Source: Lachnospiraceae bacterium
GTDB lineage: Bacteria > Bacillota_A > Clostridia > Lachnospirales > Lachnospiraceae
Length of the DNA: 6,339 nucleotides
Direction of reading: 5' to 3'
NCBI GenBank assembly: GCA_017464045.1
Contig: JAFUEG010000191.1
Span: 1 to 6,339 of the forward strand
Shown here: positions 1 through 6,122 of the stretch, in pieces
How the letters are laid out: each line of letters begins with the position of its first letter
How positions within the stretch are numbered: the first letter of the stretch is position 1
Notes under the pieces: model-generated
Database searches by the model: none
Seen by the model: the letters and a program-made list of their open reading frames with translations, nothing else
What the model was told of the DNA's origin: nothing
Program-made: the position numbers and the translations under genes

Positions 1-424
1 CTACCATAACCAAGTCTCCATTAAAGATACCTGCGTTTATCATGCTTTCACCTTTTACCTTAAGCATAAAAAGTTCTTTATTGGTCTTAATATATTCAGG
101 TGGAACAGGAAAGTAGCCTTCGATATTTTCTACGGCAAGTATTGGTTCACCGGCTGTTATTGTACCGACTATAGGTACATTAACAAGATCACGTCTTGCA
201 AGATTAAATGTATCATCAAGTATCTCTATAGCTCTTGGTTTGGTCGGGTCACGTCTTATATATCCCTTAGTTTCCAGAGTTTCAAGATGGGCGTGAACAG
301 AGGATGTGGATTTAAGATGAACCGCATCACATATTTCTCTTACTGCAGGTGGATAGCCCTTTTTTAATATACATTCTTTCAGATATTCTAAAATTTCCTG
401 TTGCTTTGCAGATAATATCTCCAT
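1..424 (-). CDS. lexA: LexA SOS repressor, N-terminal 141 residues (partial, 3' end beyond left edge)
   Basis: LexA represses DNA-damage (SOS) genes and inactivates itself by RecA-stimulated self-cleavage. Reading the minus strand from ATG at 424-422 gives an open frame of 141 codons to the window edge. Residues 1-65 are the winged-helix DNA-binding domain (begins [19 protein letters not shown] and [10 protein letters not shown] helices). Residues 84-94 hold the cleavage site in GTITAGEP, with Ala91-Gly92 as the scissile bond. Residues 123-131 hold KGESMINAG with the catalytic Ser127. From memory these numbers coincide with B. subtilis LexA/DinR. The catalytic lysine and the last roughly 60 residues lie outside the window. 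The start is fixed by a GGGAGG Shine-Dalgarno (complement of 432-437) 7 nt upstream. The gene is divergent from the his genes and has its own autoregulated promoter. Identity is close to certain; only the C-terminus is unseen. Confidence 0.97.
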   Translation of the reverse strand, partial: MEILSAKQQEILEYLKECILKKGYPPAVREICDAVHLKSTSSVHAHLETLETKGYIRRDPTKPRAIEILDDTFNLARRDLVNVPIVGTITAGEPILAVENIEGYFPVPPEYIKTNKELFMLKVKGESMINAGIFNGDLVMV

Positions 425-484
425 ATATAAACCTCCCGGATTTATGTCGACATCTTTGTCGCTTGTTTTTTGTTTGTACAAGAT

Positions 485-513
485 ATTATACCATACATTT
501 GTTCGAATTGCAA
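485..513 (-). promoter_or_regulatory. lexA promoter
   Basis: On the minus strand there is a -35 box TTGCAA (508-513), a 17-nt spacer and a perfect -10 box TATAAT (485-490). This predicts a transcript start near 478 and a leader of about 54 nt before the lexA ATG. Both LexA operator candidates overlap this promoter, which fits autorepression. Seen directly in sequence; activity is inferred. Confidence 0.8.
492..505 (-). promoter_or_regulatory. LexA operator (SOS box) 2, in the lexA promoter spacer
   Basis: The minus strand reads CGAACAAATGTATG. It has a perfect left half-site CGAAC, an AAAT centre that fits the RNRY core of the B. subtilis consensus, and a right half GTATG with two mismatches. 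It lies between the -35 and -10 boxes, centred 19 bp from box 1, so two LexA dimers could sit on nearly the same face. The degraded right half makes it less certain than box 1. Confidence 0.6.
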
Positions 514-524
514 ACTAATGTTCT
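511..524 (-). promoter_or_regulatory. LexA operator (SOS box) 1, over the lexA -35 box
   Basis: The minus strand reads AGAACATTAGTTTG. It matches the Gram-positive SOS-box half-sites CGAAC-N4-GTTCG at 8 of 10 positions. It overlaps the lexA -35 element, so bound LexA would block polymerase. The consensus is known from B. subtilis; the assignment here is by match and position. Confidence 0.7.
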
Positions 525-571
525 GTCTTTTTAAATTATTATAAAATTACATATATTAATAATATTTTTAT

Positions 572-599
572 TTGAATTTAGCGGATTTTATAGTATAAT
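572..599 (+). promoter_or_regulatory. Probable promoter of the hisZ-led operon
   Basis: TTGAAT (572-577), a 16-nt spacer and a perfect TATAAT (594-599) face the his genes, with a predicted start near 606 and an untranslated leader of about 84 nt. The leader is very AT-rich. It contains no T-box core, no run of His codons and no terminator hairpin, so any histidine control would have to come from a DNA-binding repressor or from HisG/HisZ feedback. AT-rich surroundings make chance -10 boxes common, hence moderate confidence. Confidence 0.55.
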
Positions 600-689
600 A
601 AATTGTTGATATTTTATAATAAGTTATAATTTATAGATAATTATTTTATTTCACAGTCAAATACTGTTAATGCAAGGAGATAAGAAGAT

Positions 690-1952
690 ATGAACGAAAA
701 ACTTTTACATACCCCTGAGGGCGTCAGGGATATATATGATTTGGAATTTAAAAGAAAGCTAAAGGTTTTAGAGCATATCCATCATGTCCTTTGTTTATAC
801 AGTTATCAGGATATTTCAACACCATCCTTTGAATACTTTGATATATTTAATATGGATAAGGGCTCGGCGCCTTCAAATGAAATGTATAAATTCTTTGACA
901 GAAACAACAATACTCTTGTTTTAAGACCGGATATGACTCCGAGTGTTGCAAGATGTGTTGCAAAGTATTATGCGGATGTAGATTTACCAATAAGGCTTTG
1001 CTACAGTGGCAATACATTTACAAATGCACCTTTACATCAGGGTAAGTTAAATGAATTTACCCAGGTGGGCTGTGAACTTGTAAATGATGACAGCTCTGCA
1101 GCTGATGCTGAGATAATAGCATGTGTTATAAATTGCTTAAAGGAAGTAGGTTTAACAGAGTTTCAGATTGAAATAGGCGAAATTGAATACTTCAAAGGAA
1201 TCATCGAAGAAGCCGGCATAGATAAAGAAACCGAAGACAGGATAAGGGAGCTTATTCATATAAAAAATTTCTTCGGCCTTTCCGAATTTGTATCAGCACT
1301 TGATATAGATGAGCATGCTAAAAAAGCTATTTCAAGCTTTAATATGCTTTTTGGCGGACTTGAAATGCTTGATAAAGCAAAAGAACTTGTTCATAATCCA
1401 CGTTCCATAGAAGCAATTGAACGTATGAAACGCGTTTATAATGCGCTTAGCTCGTACGGTTATGAACAATATGTAAGCTTTGACCTTAGTATGATTAACA
1501 GATACAATTACTACACCGGAATTATTTTCAGGGGTTATACTTACGGAACAGGCGATGCTATTGTAAAGGGCGGAAGATATAATAATCTGATGGCCAAGTT
1601 CGGTAAGGATGCTCCGGCTGTCGGCTTTGCGATATATGTTGATGAGCTTATGAGTGCCATTTCGCGCAATAAGATAGAGCTTGAACTGGATTTTTCCAAT
1701 ATTCTTATCTTGTATGAAAGAGAGCAGCAAAAAGATGCTATAGAGCTTGCAACTTATTACAGAGCGAAGAACAAGAAGATTGAGCTTATCAGAAAATCAG
1801 CAAAGCATAGTATAGAGGACTATATCGATTATGCCAAAAAACTTCATTTTTCAGGTGTATACGTTGTAAAGGATGATGAAAAGCTTGATATATATTCATT
1901 GATTAATGAAAATGTTACCGAAACAGATATTAAAACACTAAAAAGCTTTTAA
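690..1952 (+). CDS. hisZ: HisZ, ATP phosphoribosyltransferase regulatory subunit
   Basis: HisZ is a histidyl-tRNA-synthetase paralogue that does not charge tRNA. It partners short-form HisG in an octameric enzyme and is needed for activity and histidine feedback inhibition. The 420 residues begin TPEGVRDIY and keep the class II synthetase fold: motif-1-like stretch at about 40-50, LVLRPDMTPSVAR at 76-88, motif-2-like CYSGNTFTN at 104-112 followed by NEFTQVGCELV at 121-131, the YYTGIIF segment at 274-280, and GGRYNNLMAKFG with AVGFAIYVDEL at 294-320. A C-terminal alpha/beta domain spans about 335-420. Against tRNA charging: motif 2 lacks the usual Phe-Arg-x-Glu (here FTNA), and the Arg-Gly expected before the YYTG segment is not in its usual register. 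The immediately following short hisG settles the choice over HisS. The start has AGGAG at 675-679, 10 nt upstream. It is the first gene of the his cluster. Confidence 0.93.
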   Translation: MNEKLLHTPEGVRDIYDLEFKRKLKVLEHIHHVLCLYSYQDISTPSFEYFDIFNMDKGSAPSNEMYKFFDRNNNTLVLRPDMTPSVARCVAKYYADVDLPIRLCYSGNTFTNAPLHQGKLNEFTQVGCELVNDDSSAADAEIIACVINCLKEVGLTEFQIEIGEIEYFKGIIEEAGIDKETEDRIRELIHIKNFFGLSEFVSALDIDEHAKKAISSFNMLFGGLEMLDKAKELVHNPRSIEAIERMKRVYNALSSYGYEQYVSFDLSMINRYNYYTGIIFRGYTYGTGDAIVKGGRYNNLMAKFGKDAPAVGFAIYVDELMSAISRNKIELELDFSNILILYEREQQKDAIELATYYRAKNKKIELIRKSAKHSIEDYIDYAKKLHFSGVYVVKDDEKLDIYSLINENVTETDIKTLKSF

Positions 1953-1981
1953 TTAGGCTTATATAGAATGAGGATAGAATT

Positions 1982-2629
1982 ATGAGATATTTAACCTTTG
2001 CTCTTGCCAAGGGCAGACTTGCAAAAAAGACTTTAGAGCTTTTTGAACAGATGGGTATAACCTGTGAAGAGGTAAAGGACCCGGACACAAGAAAGCTTAT
2101 ATTTACAAATGAAGAACATAAGATAAAATTTTTCCTTGCAAAAGCATCTGATGTGCCTACCTATGTTGAGTACGGTGCTGCAGATGTGGGCGTAGTAGGA
2201 AAGGATACAATACTTGAAGAAGGCAGAAATCTATATGAAGTTATGGATCTTGGCTTTGGAAAATGCCGTATGTGTGTCTGCGGACCTGCATCCGCCAAGG
2301 AGCTTTTAAGCAAAAATGAGATAATCCGTGTTGCAAGCAAATATCCAAATATTGCCAAGGATTATTTCCAAAACAAGAAAAACCAGACAGTTGAGATTAT
2401 AAAGCTTAACGGTTCCGTAGAGCTTGCTCCGATTGTAGATTTATCAGAGGTTATAGTCGATATAGTTGAAACCGGCTCAACGCTTAAGGAAAACGGTATT
2501 GAGGTTCTTGAAGAGATTTGTCCTTTATCTGCAAGAGTTGTTGTAAATCAGTTAAGTCTCAAGATGGAGCATGAGCGTATAAGAAATATATTAAACGAGT
2601 TAAATAAGCTTATTGGGAGGCAGGAATAA
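1982..2629 (+). CDS. hisG: HisG, ATP phosphoribosyltransferase catalytic subunit, short form
   Basis: HisG catalyses the committed step of histidine synthesis, joining ATP and PRPP to phosphoribosyl-ATP in the cytoplasm. At 215 residues it is the short form, which lacks the C-terminal histidine-binding domain of the roughly 300-residue enzymes and depends on HisZ. Recognisable segments are [10 protein letters not shown] (4-13), [16 protein letters not shown] (64-79), [11 protein letters not shown] (119-129), LNGSVELAP (142-150) and the PRPP-binding loop [13 protein letters not shown] (160-172). The start at ATG 1982 has GAGGA at 1970-1974 with 7-nt spacing. It lies 29 nt after hisZ, and its stop overlaps the hisD start by one base (TAATG), so tight co-translation with hisD is likely. 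Nothing is missing from the domain. Confidence 0.97.
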   Translation: MRYLTFALAKGRLAKKTLELFEQMGITCEEVKDPDTRKLIFTNEEHKIKFFLAKASDVPTYVEYGAADVGVVGKDTILEEGRNLYEVMDLGFGKCRMCVCGPASAKELLSKNEIIRVASKYPNIAKDYFQNKKNQTVEIIKLNGSVELAPIVDLSEVIVDIVETGSTLKENGIEVLEEICPLSARVVVNQLSLKMEHERIRNILNELNKLIGRQE

Positions 2630-3918
2630 TGAGAATAGTAAAGCTTACAGATGAAACAAAGAAAGATATATTAAATAATCTATTAAAGAGAAGTCCTGAC
2701 AATTATGGTGATTATGAAGCCATAGTTAAAGATATCGTTGAGGATATACATGTAAATAAGGATACGGCTTTATTTAAATATACTGAAAAGTTTGATAAAG
2801 CCAAGATTAACGCGTCAAATATTAAAGTAACCAAGGAAGAGATTGAGGATGCATATACAAGAGTTGATAAGGAGCTTGTAGAGGTAATAAGAAAAGCAAT
2901 ATTCAATATAAGAACCTATCATGAAAAGCAAAAGCAATACAGCTGGTTTGACTCTGAGGATAAGGGAATTATGCTTGGACAGAAGGTTACACCGCTTGAA
3001 AGAGTCGGTGTATATGTTCCGGGAGGAAAGGCTGTTTATCCATCTTCCGTTCTTATGAATGTTATCCCTGCCAAAGTTGCAGGCGTAAATGAAATCATTA
3101 TGACAACTCCGTGTGACGCAGAGGGTAAGGTTTATGATATGACTCTGGTTGCTGCAAATGAAGCAGGAGTAGATACTATATTTAAAGCCGGAGGCGCTCA
3201 GGCTATAGCAGCTTTAGCCTACGGTACCGAAAGTATACCTAAGGTTGATAAAATTGTAGGTCCGGGCAATATCTTTGTGGCACTTGCCAAGAGAATGGTT
3301 TTCGGTCATGTTAGCATTGATTCTGTTGCCGGACCGAGTGAGGTAATGGTTTTGGCTGATGAGACAGCCAATCCAAGATATGTTGCAGCTGATCTTTTAT
3401 CTCAGGCAGAGCATGATGAGATGGCATCATCCATTCTTGTTACAACTTCTTTAGACCTGGCACAGAAAGTATCTGAAGAAACAGAAAAATTTATAAGTGT
3501 TCTTTCAAGAAAGGATATAATCAGAAAGTCTGTTGATAACTACGGATATATACTGGTTGCTGATAATATGCAGGAAGCTATTGATACCGTAAATGAAATT
3601 GCAAGCGAGCATCTTGAAATTGTAACCGCAAATCCTTTTGAAACCATGACAAAGATAAAAAATGCAGGTGCAATATTCCTCGGAGAATACTCATCTGAAC
3701 CTTTGGGAGATTATTTTGCAGGTCCTAACCATGTACTTCCCACAAATGGCACGGCAAAGTTCTTCTCACCGCTTAGTGTTGATGACTTTATCAAAAAATC
3801 AAGTATTATATATTATTCAAGAGAAGCTTTAGAGCCTGTTTCAAAGGATATAATTGCCTTTGCGGAGTCTGAAAAGCTCACAGCACATGCAAACTCAATA
3901 AGAGTAAGATTTGAATAA
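2629..3918 (+). CDS. hisD: HisD, histidinol dehydrogenase
   Basis: HisD oxidises L-histidinol to L-histidine in two NAD-dependent steps, the end of the pathway, as a zinc homodimer. The 429 residues match the usual length. Visible signatures are ERVGVYVPGGKAVYPSSVLM (124-143), AGGAQAIAALAYGT (187-200), KIVGPGNIFVALAK (208-221) and the family motif through SVAGPSEVMVLAD (232-244). All four expected zinc ligands are present: Gln259 and His262 in SQAEHDE, Asp361 in GDYFAGPNH, and His420 in HANSIRVR. The catalytic Glu327-His328 pair is in ASEHLE. Numbering is within one residue of E. coli HisD. The ATG overlaps the hisG stop, with GGGAGG at 2615-2620, 8 nt upstream. Having hisD follow hisG directly is a common Gram-positive order. 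No terminator follows the gene. Confidence 0.98.
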   Translation: MRIVKLTDETKKDILNNLLKRSPDNYGDYEAIVKDIVEDIHVNKDTALFKYTEKFDKAKINASNIKVTKEEIEDAYTRVDKELVEVIRKAIFNIRTYHEKQKQYSWFDSEDKGIMLGQKVTPLERVGVYVPGGKAVYPSSVLMNVIPAKVAGVNEIIMTTPCDAEGKVYDMTLVAANEAGVDTIFKAGGAQAIAALAYGTESIPKVDKIVGPGNIFVALAKRMVFGHVSIDSVAGPSEVMVLADETANPRYVAADLLSQAEHDEMASSILVTTSLDLAQKVSEETEKFISVLSRKDIIRKSVDNYGYILVADNMQEAIDTVNEIASEHLEIVTANPFETMTKIKNAGAIFLGEYSSEPLGDYFAGPNHVLPTNGTAKFFSPLSVDDFIKKSSIIYYSREALEPVSKDIIAFAESEKLTAHANSIRVRFE

Positions 3919-3939
3919 ATATACAATTAGTGTTATAAT
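3911..3939 (+). promoter_or_regulatory. Possible internal promoter ahead of hisB
   Basis: TTGAAT (3911-3916, spanning the hisD stop) and TATAAT (3934-3939) are separated by exactly 17 nt, the same -35 sequence as the candidate hisZ promoter. Predicted start is near 3946, giving a hisB leader of about 120 nt. The 150-bp gap is out of keeping with the tight spacing elsewhere, which supports a function. The base composition is about 80 percent AT, so a chance match cannot be excluded. Confidence 0.4.
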
Positions 3940-3973
3940 ATTATATCTGATTTTTCAGTTTAAGCAAATAACG

Positions 3974-4025
3974 ATTAAATAGCATTTTATATCTATTACT
4001 TATGAATACATACAGGCTATTTAAT
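3974..4025 (+). repeat. 10-bp perfect inverted repeat in the hisD-hisB gap
   Basis: The left arm ATTAAATAGC (3974-3983) is the exact reverse complement of the right arm GCTATTTAAT (4016-4025), with a 32-nt loop between them. There is no T-run after it, so it is not an intrinsic terminator. The right arm shares bases 4021-4025 with a separate 16-bp palindrome (4021-4036), so the two structures could not form together. It could be an RNA structure in the hisB leader or a protein site; the sequence alone does not say. Confidence 0.5.
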
Positions 4026-4036
4026 AAATTTATTAA
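4021..4036. repeat. 16-bp perfect palindrome upstream of hisB
   Basis: TTAATAAATTTATTAA is perfectly self-complementary and lies 32 bp before the hisB ATG. It consists only of A and T, in a very AT-rich gap, which lowers its significance. It could be an operator or one of two competing hairpins, because it overlaps the right arm of the larger inverted repeat. Confidence 0.35.
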
Positions 4037-4054
4037 TTATATTTTAAAATTATC

Positions 4055-4060
4055 AGGGAG
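4055..4060 (+). promoter_or_regulatory. hisB ribosome binding site, deciding the start
   Basis: AGGGAG ends at 4060 and lies 8 nt before ATG 4069. An in-frame GTG at 4060-4062 would give a protein three residues longer, but its first base belongs to this Shine-Dalgarno and nothing suitable lies before it. The ATG at 4069 is therefore the start. Confidence 0.8.
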
Positions 4061-4068
4061 TGATTTTT

Positions 4069-4662
4069 ATGTCAGAAAGAACAGCCACAATCGAAAGAAA
4101 AACCGGTGAGACAGATATTAAGCTTACACTTAATATTGACGGTACGGGAAATGCTGAAATTGATACAGGAATAGGCTTTTTCGACCATATGTTAAACAGT
4201 TTTGCCAGACATGGTTTTTTTAATCTTGACGTTAAAGCCATAGGGGATATAATGGTTGACTGTCACCATACAATCGAAGATACGGGTATTGTTCTGGGAC
4301 AGGCTATAGCTAAGGCTATCGGAGATAAAGAGGGTATAGAAAGATTTGGTTCATTTTTACTTCCGATGGACGATGCTTTGGTTTTATGTGCGGTTGATTT
4401 ATCAGGAAGACCGTATCTTAGCTTTGATATGAATTTCACTACCGACAGAGTTGGATATATGGATACTGAAATGGTTAAGGAATTTTTCTATGCGGTTTCA
4501 TACAATGCCGGCATGAATATACATATCAAACAAATATCCGGAGAAAATAATCATCATTTAATAGAGGCTGCTTTTAAGGCTTTTGCAAAAGCGCTTGATA
4601 TAGCAACCGGGTATAACGAAAGATTAGACGGAAAAATACTTTCTACCAAGGGAAGCTTATAA
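4069..4662 (+). CDS. hisB: HisB, imidazoleglycerol-phosphate dehydratase
   Basis: HisB dehydrates imidazoleglycerol phosphate to imidazoleacetol phosphate, step 6 of histidine synthesis, as a manganese enzyme assembling into a 24-mer. The 197 residues are typical of the monofunctional form; there is no N-terminal histidinol-phosphate phosphatase domain as in E. coli. Metal-binding motifs of both half-repeats are visible: GIGFFDHML (34-42), DCHHTIED (64-71), and [14 protein letters not shown] (159-172), plus the C-terminal STKG (192-195). The chosen start ([10 protein letters not shown]) fits the ribosome binding site. Upstream is a 150-bp gap in place of hisC, which often lies between hisD and hisB in Gram-positive bacteria. 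Downstream the HisIE fusion begins after 14 nt. Every recognised key motif is intact. Confidence 0.97.
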   Translation: MSERTATIERKTGETDIKLTLNIDGTGNAEIDTGIGFFDHMLNSFARHGFFNLDVKAIGDIMVDCHHTIEDTGIVLGQAIAKAIGDKEGIERFGSFLLPMDDALVLCAVDLSGRPYLSFDMNFTTDRVGYMDTEMVKEFFYAVSYNAGMNIHIKQISGENNHHLIEAAFKAFAKALDIATGYNERLDGKILSTKGSL

Positions 4663-4676
4663 GAGGGAGGAATATA

Positions 4677-5939
4677 ATGGGATACAAAAAGATAATACCT
4701 TGTCTTTCACTTGAAAATCCTATAGAGGAAGCATTGTTTTATAACGATGCAGGAGCTGATGAAATAGCTTTTTTTGACAGTTCATGTGCAAGAGAAGACA
4801 TAGACAAAAACATCGCAACCATAAAAGAAATTACAAGGCAGTTAGACATTCCTCTTATAGCCTGCGGGGGAGTAAGAAGGCTTGAGGATATAAAAAAGCT
4901 CTTATATGCCGGTGCATCTAAGGTCTGTATGAAAACGGCACCTTTGGAAAATATTGATATTGTAAAAGAGGCATCTGACAGATTTGGTTCTGAAAGAATT
5001 ATAGTAACGATTGATCTTTCAGAATGCGAAAATCCTGTAGAATATGGTAAAACCTTAAAAAGAGCCGGCGCAGGTGAACTTTTACTCATACACAACAATA
5101 AAATCGATAACTATATAGAGCTTGTTAAAAAGATAAGAAAAGAGGTAGGTCTTCCTATAGTTGCGTCTACCTACTCAACTGTACCATCCGAGATAGCTGC
5201 TATGCTTGAGGCAACAAATGCAGAAACAATAAGCCTTTATAACCTGCAGCAGCATGATGTTATGGAGATTAAGCAGGCCTGCAAGGCTAAAAATATTCCT
5301 GTGAATTTATTTGAAAGTTCACTTAAATTTTCAGAATTCAAGCTTAATTCTGAGGGTCTTATACCGGTTATTGTTCAGCATTATAAAACCTCTGAGGTTT
5401 TAATGATGGCTTATATGAATGAGGAATCATTTAACAAAACTATTGAAACCGGTAGGATGACATATTTTAGCCGAAGTAGAAATGAGCTTTGGACTAAAGG
5501 AGAAACAAGCGGTCATTTTCAATTTGTAAAATCTCTAACGATAGACTGTGATAATGATACGATACTTGCCAAGGTTTCTCAGATTGGAGCTGCATGTCAT
5601 ACAGGAAGCAGAACATGTTTCTTTAAGGATTTGGTAAAAAAAGAGTATGATGATACAAATCCTTTAAAGGTTTTTTTAGAAGAGTACGCGATAATTGAAG
5701 ATAGAAAAGCAAATCCAAAGGAAGGCTCTTACACAAATTATCTTTTTGATAAAGGTATAGATAAGATACTTAAAAAGGTTGGAGAAGAAGCTGCAGAGAT
5801 AATTATTGCAGCCAAAAATCCCGATCCAGAGGAAATAAAGTATGAGATAGCAGATTTCTTGTATCATCTCATGGTTCTTATGGTAGAAAGAGGAGTTTCA
5901 TGGAACGAGGTAATTAAGGAACTTGCAGATAGAAGATAA
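4677..5939 (+). CDS. hisIE: Three-domain fusion: degenerate HisF-like barrel + HisI (PRA-CH) + HisE (PRA-PH)
   Basis: HisE hydrolyses phosphoribosyl-ATP to phosphoribosyl-AMP, and HisI then opens the purine ring (steps 2 and 3). HisIE is about 200 residues, but this frame has 420. Residues 214-420 are HisIE. HisI shows [10 protein letters not shown] (243-252), [19 protein letters not shown] (262-280), zinc/magnesium motif DCDND (290-294) and [13 protein letters not shown] (304-316), with Cys291, Cys307 and Cys314. HisE shows the MazG-like helices: [14 protein letters not shown] (351-364), GEEAAEI (369-375), [10 protein letters not shown] (390-399). Residues 1-212 resemble HisF: KKIIPCL (4-10), [10 protein letters not shown] (25-34), [21 protein letters not shown] (63-83), [13 protein letters not shown] (101-113), GAGELLL (131-137). 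Ser11 replaces HisF catalytic Asp11, two long loops are absent, and the later Gly-Gly phosphate site is missing. GGGAGG (4665-4670) precedes ATG by 6 nt. There is no frameshift and no internal HisIE start with a ribosome binding site. HisIE activity is near certain; the barrel is probably not a cyclase. Confidence 0.93.
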   Translation: MGYKKIIPCLSLENPIEEALFYNDAGADEIAFFDSSCAREDIDKNIATIKEITRQLDIPLIACGGVRRLEDIKKLLYAGASKVCMKTAPLENIDIVKEASDRFGSERIIVTIDLSECENPVEYGKTLKRAGAGELLLIHNNKIDNYIELVKKIRKEVGLPIVASTYSTVPSEIAAMLEATNAETISLYNLQQHDVMEIKQACKAKNIPVNLFESSLKFSEFKLNSEGLIPVIVQHYKTSEVLMMAYMNEESFNKTIETGRMTYFSRSRNELWTKGETSGHFQFVKSLTIDCDNDTILAKVSQIGAACHTGSRTCFFKDLVKKEYDDTNPLKVFLEEYAIIEDRKANPKEGSYTNYLFDKGIDKILKKVGEEAAEIIIAAKNPDPEEIKYEIADFLYHLMVLMVERGVSWNEVIKELADRR

Positions 5940-5954
5940 TATGGAGGTATGTAT

Positions 5955-6104
5955 ATGAGTGCTTTATTAACAGAAATAGTAAGTTATTTAATCAAATTTG
6001 TAGCCATGATTGTATGTGCATTTTTAGGAATACAGGTTGGCAAGGTATTAAGAAAAAGAAAAGACGAAAAAATCGAGGCTGCCGAAAACGGCAGTAACGA
6101 ATAA
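5955..6104 (+). CDS. Hypothetical 49-residue single-pass membrane protein
   Basis: I do not recognise a named family. The frame starts at ATG 5955 with GGAGG at 5943-5947, 7 nt upstream, and stops at TAA 6102-6104. Residues 4-28 are hydrophobic (LLTEIVSYLI, then FVAMIVCAFLGIQVG, with one Lys at 14) and make one membrane helix. Residues 30-40 are strongly basic (KVLRKRKDEK), and the tail is acidic (IEAAENGSNE). By the positive-inside rule the C-terminus should be in the cytoplasm. The good ribosome binding site, charge layout and tight position (15 nt after hisIE, 18 nt before alaS) argue for a real gene. No catalytic motif is visible; it may be an accessory membrane peptide, but no function can be assigned. 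Confidence 0.75.
   Translation: MSALLTEIVSYLIKFVAMIVCAFLGIQVGKVLRKRKDEKIEAAENGSNE
6079..6094 (+). repeat. 6-bp stem hairpin at the 3' end of the small membrane gene
   Basis: CTGCCG (6079-6084) and CGGCAG (6089-6094) pair perfectly around an AAAA loop, GC-rich against its surroundings. No T-run follows, so it is not an intrinsic terminator. It lies inside the coding sequence (codons for the AAENGS region), about 16 nt before the alaS Shine-Dalgarno, where it could affect coupling or mRNA stability. Confidence 0.4.
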
Positions 6105-6109
6105 TGCTT

Positions 6110-6114
6110 GGAGG
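6110..6114 (+). promoter_or_regulatory. alaS ribosome binding site, deciding a GTG start
   Basis: GGAGG lies 8 nt before GTG 6123. The overlapping TTG at 6121 is in another frame, and the next in-frame ATG (6156) would cut 11 residues off the conserved AlaS N-terminus. GTG is therefore the start. Confidence 0.8.
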
Positions 6115-6122
6115 ATATTATT

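Noticed and set aside
349..534. Plus-strand open frame of 61 codons
   Set aside because: It lies antisense to the start of lexA and its promoter, has no family resemblance and crosses the LexA operators; it is a shadow frame.
614..644. AT-only inverted repeats (TTATAA pair; ATAATT/AATTAT) in the hisZ leader
   Set aside because: They are short and pure A/T in a leader of similar composition, so they are expected by chance; no support for an operator.
600..689. T-box or His-rich leader-peptide attenuator ahead of hisZ
   Set aside because: The leader is about 84 nt, has no T-box core sequence, no terminator hairpin with T-run and no run of CAT/CAC codons.
1332..1730. Minus-strand open frame of 132 codons inside hisZ
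   Set aside because: It is antisense to a conserved part of HisZ, with no recognisable domain and no promoter in keeping; a shadow of hisZ.
690..1952. Histidyl-tRNA synthetase (HisS) in place of HisZ
   Set aside because: The motif-2 Arg-x-Glu is missing, the Arg-Gly before YYTG is out of register, and a short hisG follows directly.
3947..3958. CTGA-TTTT-TCAG as a terminator after hisD
   Set aside because: The stem is only 4 bp with no following T-run; too weak to terminate.
4060..4068. GTG start giving a three-residue extension of HisB
   Set aside because: The GTG uses the last base of the AGGGAG Shine-Dalgarno that serves ATG 4069, so it cannot be the start with that site.
4739..5098. Minus-strand open frame of 119 codons inside the HisF-like domain
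   Set aside because: It is opposite a region with clear HisF homology on the plus strand; the antisense product looks like no known family.
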